A stretch of DNA of 64,000 bases. Origin: Ottowia testudinis. Lineage in GTDB: Bacteria; Pseudomonadota; Gammaproteobacteria; Burkholderiales; Burkholderiaceae_C. This document shows positions 11,355-20,545 of this stretch, in pieces. The DNA is taken from contig NZ_CP071796.1 of the NCBI RefSeq assembly GCF_017498525.1, positions 1,798,001 through 1,862,000 of the forward strand. Reading direction: 5' to 3'. The notes under the pieces were generated by a model, which was not told where the DNA came from, searched no databases, and saw only the letters and a list, made by a program, of their open reading frames with translations. Both the position numbers and the translations under genes were made by a program. Each line of letters starts with the position of its first letter. The stretch's first letter is position 1.

Positions 11355-13187
11355 TTGCGTGCCACCGACACCGCCGATCCGGCCTATTTCCACAAGGTCG
11401 TCGATTGCCAATGGGCGTGCCCCGCCCACACCCCCGTTCCTGAATACATCCGGTTGATCGCGCAAGGCCGCTACGGCGATGCGTACATGATCAACTGGGT
11501 GTCCAACGTGTTTCCCGGCATTCTGGGCCGCACCTGCGACCGCCCGTGCGAGCCGGCCTGCCGGCGCGGGCGAGTGGAGGAGGCCAATGCCGAGAAGCCG
11601 GAGCCCGTGGCCATCTGCCGCCTGAAGCGCGTGGCGGCCGATTTGAAAGAGGACGTGGTGGCGCGCATGCCGCGATCGGTCCCGGCCAATGGCAAACGCG
11701 TCGCCTGCGTGGGCGCGGGGCCGTCGTCGCTGACGGTGGCGCGCGACCTGGCGCCGCTGGGCTACCAGGTGACGGTTTTCGACGGTGAACGCAAGGCGGG
11801 CGGCTTCATGCACCAGCAAATTCCGCGTTTTCGCCTGCCCGAAAGCGTGATCGACGAGGAAACCGGCTACGTCTTCGCCCTGGGGCCCGAGTTCAAGAGC
11901 GGCCAACGCATCGACTCCATGAAAGCGCTGCTGGCCGAAGGCTATGACGCCATCTTCGTCGGCAGCGGTGCACCGCGCGGACGCGATCTTGACATTCCCG
12001 GCCGGCAAGAAGCGGCTACGCACATCCACATCGGCATCGACTGGCTGGCTTCGGTCGCGTTCGGGCACGTGACCTCAGTGCCCAAGCGGGTCATTGTGCT
12101 GGGCGGTGGCAACACGGCGATGGATTGCTGCCGCTCGGCGCGACGCCTGGGGGGAGAAGACGTCAAGGTCATTGTGCGCAGCGGCTTCGACGAAATGAAG
12201 GCCTCGCCCTGGGAAAAGGAAGACGCGCAGCACGAGGGCATTCCCATCATCAACATGCACGTGCCCAAGGCCTTTGTGCACGAAGGCGGCAAGCTGCTGG
12301 GCATGACGTTTGAAGTGGTGCGCGCCGAGTACGACGCCAGCGGAAAACGCAAGCTGGTGCCCACGGGCGAGCCCGACCCGTTCTTCGCCTGCGACGAAGT
12401 GCTGATCGCCGTGGGCCAGGAGAATGCCTTCCCGTGGATCGAGCGCGACTGCGGCATCGAATTCGACCAGTGGGGCTTGCCGGTGCTGAAGGAAGGCACG
12501 TTCCAGTCGAGCCTGCCCACCGTGTTTTTCGGCGGGGATGCGGCCTATGGCCCCAAGAACATCATCACCGCGGTGGCGCACGGGCATGAGGCCGCGGTCT
12601 CGATCGATCGGTTGCTCACCGGCCAGGACGTGGCCGTACGTCCGCCGCCGCGCACCACCCTGATGTCGCAGAAGATGGGCATCCACGAATGGGGTTATGA
12701 CAACGACCCCAGCAACGACCAACGCTACAAGGTGCCGTGGGCCAAGGCCGAGAAGGCGCTGGCCAGCATCCAGGTGGAAGTGGAACTGGGCTTTGACGCG
12801 CGCACTGCGTTGAAGGAAGCCGGGCGCTGCCTGAACTGCGACGTGCAGACCGTGTTCACCGACAAGCTGTGCATTGAATGCGACGCCTGCGTGGACATCT
12901 GCCCAATGGACTGCATCACCTTCACCGCTCCCGGTGACGAGACCGATCTGCGCCAGCGCCTGAACGCGCCGGCCGAGAACACCGACCAGGCGCTGTACGT
13001 GTCGGGGGCGCTGAAAACCGGGCGCGTGCTGGTGAAGGACGAAGACGTCTGCCTGCACTGCGGGCTGTGCGCCGAACGGTGCCCCACCGGCGCCTGGGAC
13101 ATGCAGAAGTTTCTGCTGCACACCGCCAAGGCCGGCGGTGACGCTATGAATAGGGTAGCTGTTCCTCAAGAAAGGACGCCGGCATGA
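11355..13187 (+). CDS. FAD/NADPH oxidoreductase subunit with two C-terminal [4Fe-4S] clusters (KorC-like)
   Basis: A 610-residue GltD-type subunit. It has an N-terminal Fe-S domain (CQWACPAHTPVPEY and CDRPCEPACRR), an FAD motif (GAGPSSLTVA), an NADPH motif (VLGGGNTAMDCC), and a C-terminal double ferredoxin domain (CIECDACVDICP and CLHCGLCAERCP). Similar subunits partner KorAB in the 2-oxoglutarate:NADP+ oxidoreductase described from Azoarcus evansii. The start is TTG 11355, eight bases after AAGGAGA; no ATG or GTG fits the conserved N-terminus. It couples by ATGA to the alpha subunit. Confidence 0.88.
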   Translation: MRATDTADPAYFHKVVDCQWACPAHTPVPEYIRLIAQGRYGDAYMINWVSNVFPGILGRTCDRPCEPACRRGRVEEANAEKPEPVAICRLKRVAADLKEDVVARMPRSVPANGKRVACVGAGPSSLTVARDLAPLGYQVTVFDGERKAGGFMHQQIPRFRLPESVIDEETGYVFALGPEFKSGQRIDSMKALLAEGYDAIFVGSGAPRGRDLDIPGRQEAATHIHIGIDWLASVAFGHVTSVPKRVIVLGGGNTAMDCCRSARRLGGEDVKVIVRSGFDEMKASPWEKEDAQHEGIPIINMHVPKAFVHEGGKLLGMTFEVVRAEYDASGKRKLVPTGEPDPFFACDEVLIAVGQENAFPWIERDCGIEFDQWGLPVLKEGTFQSSLPTVFFGGDAAYGPKNIITAVAHGHEAAVSIDRLLTGQDVAVRPPPRTTLMSQKMGIHEWGYDNDPSNDQRYKVPWAKAEKALASIQVEVELGFDARTALKEAGRCLNCDVQTVFTDKLCIECDACVDICPMDCITFTAPGDETDLRQRLNAPAENTDQALYVSGALKTGRVLVKDEDVCLHCGLCAERCPTGAWDMQKFLLHTAKAGGDAMNRVAVPQERTPA

Positions 13188-15013
13188 AGCAGATCACGGC
13201 CATCAACGACTTTGTCATCAAGTTCGCCAACGTCAACGGCTCGGGCTCGGCCAGCGCCAACGAACTGTTTGCCAAGGCCATCCTGCGCATGGGCGTGCCG
13301 GTCAGCCCGCGCAACATCTTCCCCAGCAACATCCAGGGTCTGCCGACCTGGTACGAGGTGCGCATCAGCGAAAAAGGCTACCTGGGCCGGCGCGGCGGCA
13401 TCGACATGATGGTGGCCATGAACCCGCAGACCTGGGCCGCCGACGTGGAAGAGATCGAGCCCGGCGGCTACCTGTTCTACGACAGCACGCGCCCGCGTCC
13501 GGCGTCGGAACTGCGCGACGACCTCATCGTCATCGGCATGCCGCTCACCGAAATCTGCAACGCCGTTTACAGCGACCCGCGCCAGCGCCAGCTGTTCAAG
13601 AACATCATGTACGTGGGCGCGCTGTCGGTGCTGCTGGACATGGACCCGGCGGTGATCGAGGCGCTGCTGGGCGAGCAGTACAAGGGCAAGGAAAAGCTGA
13701 TTGCCTCCAACGTGCAGGCGCTCAACCTGGGGCGCGACTTTGCCAAGGAGCACCTGAAGCACCCGCTGCCGATCCGCGTGGAGCGCGCGCACCGCGTGGG
13801 CGAGCGCATCTTTGTCGATGGCAACACCGCCGCCGGCCTGGGTGCGGTGTACGGCGGCGCCACCGTGTGCGCCTGGTATCCCATCACGCCATCCACATCG
13901 GTGGCCGAGGCCTATCAAAAATACAGCAACAAGTTCAGGGTGGACGCCGACGGGCGGCACAACTATGCCTTCGTGCAGGCCGAGGACGAACTCGCTTCCA
14001 TCGGCATGGTCGTGGGCGCGGGCTGGAACGGGGCGCGCGCCTTCACGGCCACGTCCGGCCCCGGTGTGTCGCTGATGACGGAGTTCATCGGCCTGGCCTA
14101 CTTTGCCGAGATTCCCGTCACCATCGTCAACGTGCAGCGCGGCGGGCCGTCCACGGGCATGCCCACGCGCACGCAGCAGGCCGACGTGCTGTCGTGCGCC
14201 TACGCCTCGCACGGCGACACCAAGCACGTGCTGCTGTTCCCCGAAGACCCGAAGGAATGCTTCGAGCACACGGCCACCGCGTTCGATCTGGCCGACCGCC
14301 TGCAGACGCCCGTGTTCGTGATGACGGACCTCGACATCGGCATGAACCAGCGCCTGTGCGATCCGTTTGCCTGGGACGACGCGCGCGACTACGACCGCGG
14401 CAAGGTCATGACAGCCGAAGACCTGGAGCACAAGGACTTCGGCCGCTACAAGGACGTGGACGGCGACGGCATTCCGTGGCGCACGCTGCCCGGCACCCAC
14501 CCCACGCGTGGCAGCTACTTCACGCGCGGCACCACGCGCGATGCCTATGCGCGCTATTCCGAGCGCGGGCCGGACTACATCTACAACGTGCAGCGCCTGC
14601 TGGCCAAGTTCGCCACCGCCGCCAAGCTGGTGCCGCAGCCCGTGCCGCGCCCGGCCGCCAAGCGCACGCGGCTGGGCGTGATCTTCTACGGCTCCACCAG
14701 CCCGGCCATGCACGAGGCGCTGGACGTCATGGCGGGGCAGGGCATCCACGTCGATGCGCTGCGGCTGTGCGCGTTTCCGTTCCCGGCCAGCGTCAAGGAG
14801 TTCATCGACGCGCACGAAACCGTGTTCGTGGTCGAGCAGAACCGCGACGCGCAGCTGCGCAGCCTGCTGGTCAACGAGCTGGAAATCAATCCCGCCAAGC
14901 TGTGCAAGGTGCTTCACTATGACGGCACGCCGATCACCGCGCGCTTCATCACGCAAGCCATCACCGACCATGTGCACGAGGCCATGGTTGCCCCCGTGGA
15001 GACCAAGGCATGA
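13184..15013 (+). CDS. korA: 2-oxoacid:acceptor oxidoreductase, fused gamma-alpha subunit
   Basis: A 609-residue subunit in which the gamma domain (about 1-190, starting INDFVIKFANVNGSGSASAN) is fused ahead of the alpha domain, marked by YPITPSTSVAEAYQ at about 230 and by GPGVSLMTEFIGLA. With KorB it performs thiamine-dependent oxidative decarboxylation of a 2-oxoacid, most likely 2-oxoglutarate, to the acyl-CoA. Electrons should pass through the upstream FAD subunit to NADP+. ATGA overlaps at both ends make translation of the three genes coupled. Confidence 0.9.
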   Translation: MKQITAINDFVIKFANVNGSGSASANELFAKAILRMGVPVSPRNIFPSNIQGLPTWYEVRISEKGYLGRRGGIDMMVAMNPQTWAADVEEIEPGGYLFYDSTRPRPASELRDDLIVIGMPLTEICNAVYSDPRQRQLFKNIMYVGALSVLLDMDPAVIEALLGEQYKGKEKLIASNVQALNLGRDFAKEHLKHPLPIRVERAHRVGERIFVDGNTAAGLGAVYGGATVCAWYPITPSTSVAEAYQKYSNKFRVDADGRHNYAFVQAEDELASIGMVVGAGWNGARAFTATSGPGVSLMTEFIGLAYFAEIPVTIVNVQRGGPSTGMPTRTQQADVLSCAYASHGDTKHVLLFPEDPKECFEHTATAFDLADRLQTPVFVMTDLDIGMNQRLCDPFAWDDARDYDRGKVMTAEDLEHKDFGRYKDVDGDGIPWRTLPGTHPTRGSYFTRGTTRDAYARYSERGPDYIYNVQRLLAKFATAAKLVPQPVPRPAAKRTRLGVIFYGSTSPAMHEALDVMAGQGIHVDALRLCAFPFPASVKEFIDAHETVFVVEQNRDAQLRSLLVNELEINPAKLCKVLHYDGTPITARFITQAITDHVHEAMVAPVETKA

Positions 15014-16065
15014 CCTACATCGCCAAACCCCGCCTGCACCACCCGTCGTTGACCAGGAACAAGGTCGGCTACACCCGGCGCGACTACGAAGGCAAGGTGT
15101 CCACGCTGTGCGCCGGCTGCGGGCACGATTCCATCTCGGCCGCCATCATCCAGGCGTGCTGGGAGCTGGACATCGAGCCGCACCGCGTGGCCAAGCTCTC
15201 AGGGATAGGCTGCTCGTCCAAGACGCCCGACTACTTCCTGGGCGCCAGCCACGGCTTCAACACGGTGCACGGCCGCATGCCCAGCGTGCTGACCGGCGCC
15301 AATCTGGCCAACCGTGATCTGCTGTATTTGGGCGTCTCGGGCGATGGCGATTCGGCCTCCATTGGCCTGGGCCAGTTCGCGCACGCCATGCGGCGCAACG
15401 TCAACATGGTCTACATCGTCGAGAACAACGGGGTGTACGGCCTGACCAAGGGCCAGTTCTCGGCCACCGCCGACAAGGGCAGCCAGAGCAAGAAGGGCGT
15501 GGTCAACGCCGACAGCCCGGTCGATCTGGTGGGGCTGGCCATGCAACTGGGCGCCAGCTTCGTCGCGCGCAGCTTCTCGGGCGACAAAGCGCAGATGGTG
15601 CCGCTGATCAAGGCCGCCATCGGCCACGGCGGCGCGGCCTTCATCGACATCATCAGCCCCTGCGTCACCTTCAACAACCATGCCGGCTCCACGCGCAGCT
15701 ACGACTGGGTGCGCGAGCACAACGAAGCCGTGAGCCGCATCGACTTCATCAGCAGCCGCGACGAGATCACCGCGACCATCGCCCCCGGTGAAGTGGTCGA
15801 CGTGGAGCAGCACGACGGCACCGTGCTGCGCCTGCGCAAGCTGCACGCCGACTACGACCCCAGCGACCGCGTGGCGGCGATGAGCCACATGCACGCGCGC
15901 GCGGCCGAGGGCGAGCTGTTGACCGGGCTGCTGTACATCGAAGGTGAGGCGGGCGACTTGCACGCCGCGCAGCACACCAGCGCCCGGCCGCTCAACAGCC
16001 TGGGCAAGGCCGACCTGTGCCCGGGCGCGGCGGCTCTGGACAAGCTGAACGCGAGCCTGCGCTGA
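15010..16065 (+). CDS. korB: 2-oxoacid:acceptor oxidoreductase, beta subunit (TPP-binding)
   Basis: The 351-residue thiamine diphosphate subunit. The motif GDGDSASIGLGQFAHAMRRN followed by NNGVYGLTKGQ is the Mg/TPP-binding signature. CAGCGHDS and GIGCSS supply the cysteines that hold a proximal [4Fe-4S] cluster in this family. It is the last gene of the three-gene operon and converges on the RnfB-like gene. Confidence 0.92.
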   Translation: MTYIAKPRLHHPSLTRNKVGYTRRDYEGKVSTLCAGCGHDSISAAIIQACWELDIEPHRVAKLSGIGCSSKTPDYFLGASHGFNTVHGRMPSVLTGANLANRDLLYLGVSGDGDSASIGLGQFAHAMRRNVNMVYIVENNGVYGLTKGQFSATADKGSQSKKGVVNADSPVDLVGLAMQLGASFVARSFSGDKAQMVPLIKAAIGHGGAAFIDIISPCVTFNNHAGSTRSYDWVREHNEAVSRIDFISSRDEITATIAPGEVVDVEQHDGTVLRLRKLHADYDPSDRVAAMSHMHARAAEGELLTGLLYIEGEAGDLHAAQHTSARPLNSLGKADLCPGAAALDKLNASLR

Positions 16066-16071
16066 GGTTGC

Positions 16072-16746
16072 CTACGCGCTGCCTTCTCGCTTGGCGCGCG
16101 CACGGGCCAGCGCGGCTTCGACGATGGCGCGCTTGCGGTCCAGTTCGGGGCCGCTGGCGTTCTTGGTCAGCTCGGGCAGGCGCGCGAGCTTGTCCTGCGC
16201 CTTGATCTCAAGCATTTGGGCGTGCTGGTCGGCGTCAATCCTGCGGCGGATGCTCACGAATTCGTAGCGGTTTCGGGCGGCGGCCGCGTCCTCGGCTGAC
16301 CACGCATCCCAGCCGGTGCGGGTGCCGGTCACGTTTTCCAGCGCGATGCAATCCACCGGACACACCGGAATGCACATCTCGCAGCCCGTGCATTGCGATT
16401 CGATGACGGTGTGCATGCGCTTGTTACCGCCCACGATGCAGTCGACCGGGCAGGCCTTGATGCACAGCGTGCAGCCGATGCACCAATCCTCGTCGATCCA
16501 GGCCACGTGGCGCGGGCCTTCGGCGCCGTAGTCTGGGTTCAGGGGCAGGGCGGCGCGCCCCGTGATGGCGGCCAGACGCGCGATGCCTTCGGCGCCTCCC
16601 GGCGGGCACTGGTTGATGGCTGCGTCGTCGTCGGCCATGGCCTGCGCATAGGCCGCGCAGTCCGGGTAGCCGCAGCGCGTGCACTGGGTCTGCGGCAGCG
16701 CGTCCAGCAGGCGCTGGGCGAGCGTGGCTGGATCTTGGGATGTCAT
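16072..16746 (-). CDS. rnfB: RnfB-like soluble ferredoxin protein
   Basis: About 224 residues. An N-terminal CTRCGYPDCAAYAQAM region resembles the 4Fe-4S domain of RnfB, then two ferredoxin clusters follow: CIGCTLCIKACPVDC and CTGCEMCIPVCPVDC. The hydrophobic N-terminal anchor of true RnfB is missing, and no other rnf genes are nearby, so it may be a free electron carrier. A Lys/Ala/Arg-rich C-terminal tail is present. The start at 16746 (MTSQDP) was preferred over one 21 bases upstream. It converges with korB, so it could take electrons from that complex. Confidence 0.85.
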   Translation of the reverse strand: MTSQDPATLAQRLLDALPQTQCTRCGYPDCAAYAQAMADDDAAINQCPPGGAEGIARLAAITGRAALPLNPDYGAEGPRHVAWIDEDWCIGCTLCIKACPVDCIVGGNKRMHTVIESQCTGCEMCIPVCPVDCIALENVTGTRTGWDAWSAEDAAAARNRYEFVSIRRRIDADQHAQMLEIKAQDKLARLPELTKNASGPELDRKRAIVEAALARARAKREGSA

Positions 16747-16769
16747 TTGTGCCGGGCCGTCTTGCAAGC

Positions 16770-16796
16770 AAAAACGCCCGCCAAGGCGGGCGTGTC
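16770..16796 (-). terminator. Rho-independent terminator of the phaZ gene
   Basis: Read on the minus strand, the hairpin ACGCCCGCC / GGCGGGCGT with a 2-base loop is followed by TTTT. It lies about 23 bases beyond the phaZ stop. A separate perfect palindrome, GCCTGAAGCTTCAGGC at 16801-16816, lies between them. Confidence 0.9.
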
Positions 16797-16818
16797 GACT
16801 GCCTGAAGCTTCAGGCCA

Positions 16819-18438
16819 TCAGCGGGCCGCCGCCGTGCGCCCGGCGGTCTTGGCAGGTGCTTTCTTCGCCGCACTGCCGCGCGCGGGGCGCTTGCCGCCG
16901 CTGGCGGCTGAAGACGGCTGGGCGGTGGTCATCGGTGCGGCGCCATCGGCGGTGCGCCAAACGGTCCGGGTCGCCTTGCGAGTCGCGGCGCCGCTGTCAC
17001 GCTTGACCGCACTCTTGGCGCCACTCCCGGAGGGGGTGTGGTTGGAACGCGGCGTGGCAACGGGGGCGGCTGCCGTGGTGGCCTTGGGTGCTTCGCCGTT
17101 CAGCGGCGCGGCCGGCGTGTGTTCGAGCTTGGGCTGGACGCGCTCGGGCGCGATCTCCTGCGTTGCCATGGCCTTGGCGTGAAACTCGGCGATGAAGGAC
17201 TTGACCTGCGGATACACCACGGTGCGCCAGCGGCGGCCGCTGAAGATGCCGTAGTGACCGGCGCCCTTGACTTCCAGGTGATCGCCCTCGCGGCGCGGCA
17301 CCCCCTTGCACAGTGTGTGGGCCGCCCGGGTCTGGCCCGAGCCGGAGATGTCGTCCAGTTCGCCCTCGACGGTGAGTTGCTGCGTGCCCGTGATGTCCTG
17401 CGGGCGCACGCGCTCCAGCGTGCCGTCGGGCGAGCGCACGTCCCAGGTGCCATACACCAGCTTGAAATCCTGGAACACTGTCTTGATGGTTTCCAGGTAG
17501 TAATCGGCGTCCATGTCGAGCACGGCGTTGTACTCGTCGTAGAACTTGCGGTGCGATTCGGCACTGGACTCATCGCCCTTGACCAGATCCTTGAAGTAGT
17601 CGTAATGGCTGCTGGCGTGTCGGTCCGGGTTCATGGCGATGAAGCCGGTGTGCTGCATGAAGCCCGGGTACACGCGGCGCCCGGCGCCGGGGTAGTTGGG
17701 CGGCACGCGGTAGATCACGTTGTTCTCGAACCACTCGTAGCTGCGTTGCACCGCCAGCGCATTGACCTGGGTGGGCGACTTGCGGGCGTCAATGGGGCCG
17801 CCCATCATGGTCATGGTGATGGGCGTTTTCTCGCCGCGGCTGGCCATCAGCGACACCGCCGCCAGCACCGGCACGGTGGGTTGGCAGACGCTGATGACGT
17901 GGCAGTTGCGGTACTTGCCCTGCAGGTGGCGGATGAACTCCTGCACGTAGTTGACGTAGTCGTCGAGGTGGAACTCGCCCTCGGACAGCGGCACCATGCG
18001 GGCGTTCTTCCAGTCGGTGATGTAGACCTTGTGGCCTTCGAGCATGGTGCGTACCGTGTCGCGCAGCAGCGTGGCGTAGTGGCCCGACAGCGGCGCCACG
18101 ATGAGCACCGGCGGCTGGCCCTTGAGCTTGGTGAGCGTGGCCGGGTCGTCCGAGAAGCGCTTGAAGCGCAGCAACTGGCAGAACGGCTTGTCAATCTCGA
18201 TGCGCTCGTGGATCGCCACCTCGACGCCATCGACCTCGACAGAGCGGATGCCGAACTCGGGCTTTTCATAGTCCTTGCCCAGACGGTGGAACAGCGCATA
18301 GGCGGCCGACACACGCTGCGCCATCGGCATCTGGCCCAGCAGGGTGTGGCGGTTGCCGTAGGCCTTGGCGGCGGCATCGGCCATGTCGGCGAACGGTTCA
18401 AGCAGGGAGCGCTGAGCTTCGTAGATTTGATAGAGCAT
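16819..18438 (-). CDS. phaZ: Intracellular polyhydroxyalkanoate depolymerase
   Basis: A 539-residue granule-bound enzyme of the PhaZ family that mobilises stored PHB. There is no signal peptide. The active-site nucleophile is the Cys in SVCQPTVP, replacing the lipase-box Ser as in Cupriavidus PhaZ, and GHYGIFSGRRWR carries the probable catalytic His. The last 115 or so residues form an Ala/Lys/Pro/Thr-rich basic tail (for example AAKKAPAKTAGRT), resembling histone-H1-like or phasin tails and absent from compact family members. The start is ATG 18438 (MLYQIYEAQRS). It ends at its own terminator. Confidence 0.92.
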   Translation of the reverse strand: MLYQIYEAQRSLLEPFADMADAAAKAYGNRHTLLGQMPMAQRVSAAYALFHRLGKDYEKPEFGIRSVEVDGVEVAIHERIEIDKPFCQLLRFKRFSDDPATLTKLKGQPPVLIVAPLSGHYATLLRDTVRTMLEGHKVYITDWKNARMVPLSEGEFHLDDYVNYVQEFIRHLQGKYRNCHVISVCQPTVPVLAAVSLMASRGEKTPITMTMMGGPIDARKSPTQVNALAVQRSYEWFENNVIYRVPPNYPGAGRRVYPGFMQHTGFIAMNPDRHASSHYDYFKDLVKGDESSAESHRKFYDEYNAVLDMDADYYLETIKTVFQDFKLVYGTWDVRSPDGTLERVRPQDITGTQQLTVEGELDDISGSGQTRAAHTLCKGVPRREGDHLEVKGAGHYGIFSGRRWRTVVYPQVKSFIAEFHAKAMATQEIAPERVQPKLEHTPAAPLNGEAPKATTAAAPVATPRSNHTPSGSGAKSAVKRDSGAATRKATRTVWRTADGAAPMTTAQPSSAASGGKRPARGSAAKKAPAKTAGRTAAAR

Positions 18439-18458
18439 GGATCTTCTCGACCGGATGG

Positions 18459-18467
18459 TGCAATGCA
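18459..18467. promoter_or_regulatory. Possible PhaR-type operator (TGC-N3-GCA)
   Basis: TGCAATGCA lies about 20 bases upstream of the phaZ start, within a TATAAC-containing stretch. PhaR regulators of PHA metabolism recognise TGC-N3-GCA. A 9-bp match is easily produced by chance, so this rests mostly on its position before a PHA gene. Confidence 0.3.
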
Positions 18468-18669
18468 ATATAACGCAACGCCGATGCAAAAGCAGTGGGC
18501 CGCAACCCCTAGAACCGATGCGCGACGCCGCGGGTGCGTGACATTGTTGGCGTGCGCCATTTGCCCCTGGTGTTCCAACACGCGTTTTGGCGGTGTGTGG
18601 CCCCTCATGCCGCGCCAGCGGGTTCGCGCCGCCCTTCGCGCGGCGCAGCCGCCCGCTATCATGCCCGCC

Positions 18670-19473
18670 ATGACGGACGGCTTCTCGCTGCACCACTGGC
18701 TGCTTGGCCTCGGCCGCGCCGTGCTGCGTTGGGTGTCCGGCTGGTGGCTGGTGCTGTTCGTGGCCGCGCAGCTCATGGTGCTGGCGTTTTCGCCTTCGTC
18801 CTACGGCCGCGCCGGCCGCGGCGCCGTGCTGCGGCAGATGGCGCTGGCCGGCGGCCCGGGTCTGCCGGGCTTCACCATGCTGATGGCGCTGTTCAACGTG
18901 GTGGTGATCCGCATCGTGGTGGTCACCGCCTTCGCCTACGGCCTGACGCAGTACGCCATCGACGCCGTGGTGCGCGTGCTGGTGCTGGAGCTGGTGCCGC
19001 TGGCGGCGGCGCTGTTCGTGGCGGTCGAATACACCATTCCCGGCGGTTCCGACCTGTACAAGCTGCGCCGCTCCGGCGCCATGCAGAAGCTGCGCCAGCG
19101 CGGGCTGGACCCGCTGGCGCACGAGGTGCTTCCGCGCGTGCTGGCCGGCGTGTTCGCCGTGCTGCTGCTGGCGGCCGTCAGCTGCGTGTTGTCTCTGGTG
19201 CTGGCCTACCTGGCCATCCACGGCTTCACGCTGGCGGGCGCGTCGTCTTACAGCCACGGGGTGGGGCAGATCTTCACGCCCGTCGTGTCGTCCATCTTCG
19301 CCGCCAAGACGCTGCTGTTCGCGCTCAGCGTGTCGCTGGTGCCGCTGGGCAACGCACTGCGCGACTTTCCGCGCCGCACCAGCCGCATCAGCGTGGAGCT
19401 GCAGGGTCTGGTGCAGGTGTTCGTGCTGATGCTGCTGATCGAAATTGCATCGCTGGTCGGCAACTACTATTAG
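18670..19473 (+). CDS. MlaE-type ABC transporter permease
   Basis: A permease of about 267 residues with five or six hydrophobic segments and the MlaE/YrbE-family landmark HEVLPRVLAGVFAV. It is expected in the inner membrane as the channel part of a lipid-trafficking MCE system. The start could be ATG 18661 or 18670. It is followed after four bases by an MCE protein and then a lipoprotein, but no MlaF-type ATPase gene is adjacent, so the ATPase must come from elsewhere if the system is active. Confidence 0.85.
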   Translation: MTDGFSLHHWLLGLGRAVLRWVSGWWLVLFVAAQLMVLAFSPSSYGRAGRGAVLRQMALAGGPGLPGFTMLMALFNVVVIRIVVVTAFAYGLTQYAIDAVVRVLVLELVPLAAALFVAVEYTIPGGSDLYKLRRSGAMQKLRQRGLDPLAHEVLPRVLAGVFAVLLLAAVSCVLSLVLAYLAIHGFTLAGASSYSHGVGQIFTPVVSSIFAAKTLLFALSVSLVPLGNALRDFPRRTSRISVELQGLVQVFVLMLLIEIASLVGNYY

Positions 19474-19477
19474 GTTT

Positions 19478-20545
19478 ATGACGTCGCCGCCGCCCCAGCC
19501 GCCACCGCCTGCCCTGCCCGAGCCGCAGGCGCCGCCCTTGCCGCTGCCCGAGCACCAACTGGCCGAGCCACTGCCCGCCAGCGCGCGCGACGAGCGGCGG
19601 CTGGAGATTCGCGCCCTGCTGTTGCTGGCACTGATGGTGCTGCTGATCGCCGGCTCGGCGCTCTACCTGATGTGGGCGCGCGGCGCCTTCACGCCTACCC
19701 GCAGCGTGGTGCTGACCGCCGACGATTCCGAAGGCGTGGTGGTGGGCATGGACCTGACCTTCTCCGGCTTTCCCATCGGCCGCGTGCGCCGCATCGAGCT
19801 GGGCTACCACGGCGAAGTGCGCATCGTGGTCGACGTGCCCATCACCGACGCCCACTGGCTGCGCGAATCCAGCGTTTTCACGCTGGAAAAGGGCCTGGTC
19901 GGCGCGGCCCGGCTGCGTGCCTTCACCGGCATCCTCGACGACCCCCCGCTGCCCGATGGTGCCGAGCGCCCGGTGCTGCGCGGCGACGTGTCGGCCGAAA
20001 TCCCCAAGATGGTGGCCGACGCACGCGACGTGCTGCAGAACATCAACCGCCTGACCGAGGCCGAATCGTCGCTGTCGCACACCATGGACGAGATCCGCGT
20101 CTTCACCGGGCGGCTCAACAGCCCCAAGGGCGGGCTGATGGCGGCCGTTACCGGCAACGAGGCCGATTCGAAACGTGTGGCCGAGTTGCTCGACCGCACC
20201 CGTCAGCTGGTCAAGAACCTCGACGCGGTGGCCGTGCGCGTGGACGGCGTGGTCAAGAAGGCCGACGCCCAGGTACTGGGCAAGGAAGGCCTGGTGACCG
20301 ACGCCCAAACCGCCGTGCGCCAGATGAACACGCTGCTGCAGGACGTGCGGCAAACCGTGGTCAAGATCGACGGCGTGCTGAAAGAGGTGCAAGGCGTGGC
20401 CAGCAACGCCAACCAGGCCACCACCAACCTGGGCGATCTGCGCGCCGACGTGGAGAGCAGCCTGCTCAAGATCGACGCGCTGATCACCGAGTTGAACCGC
20501 AAGTGGCCTTTTGCGCCCAAAGACAAGGAAGTGAATCTGCCGTGA
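19478..20545 (+). CDS. MCE (MlaD-like) substrate-binding protein
   Basis: A 355-residue inner-membrane-anchored protein. A Pro-rich cytoplasmic N-terminus (about 1-35) leads to a single transmembrane helix (ALLLLALMVLLIAGSALYL). An MCE domain follows (about 75-150, with GVVVGMDLTFSGFPIGRV), then a long helical C-terminal region typical of periplasm-spanning MCE proteins. It should form a ring that carries lipid toward the outer membrane. The next gene starts on GTG overlapping its TGA. Confidence 0.87.
   Translation: MTSPPPQPPPPALPEPQAPPLPLPEHQLAEPLPASARDERRLEIRALLLLALMVLLIAGSALYLMWARGAFTPTRSVVLTADDSEGVVVGMDLTFSGFPIGRVRRIELGYHGEVRIVVDVPITDAHWLRESSVFTLEKGLVGAARLRAFTGILDDPPLPDGAERPVLRGDVSAEIPKMVADARDVLQNINRLTEAESSLSHTMDEIRVFTGRLNSPKGGLMAAVTGNEADSKRVAELLDRTRQLVKNLDAVAVRVDGVVKKADAQVLGKEGLVTDAQTAVRQMNTLLQDVRQTVVKIDGVLKEVQGVASNANQATTNLGDLRADVESSLLKIDALITELNRKWPFAPKDKEVNLP

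Noticed and set aside
13141-13175. A further repeat fragment at the end of the FAD-subunit gene
   Set aside because: AGGGTAGCTGTTCCTCAAGAAA has a weak likeness to the repeat core but lacks both the stem and the tail, so it is not listed as a copy.
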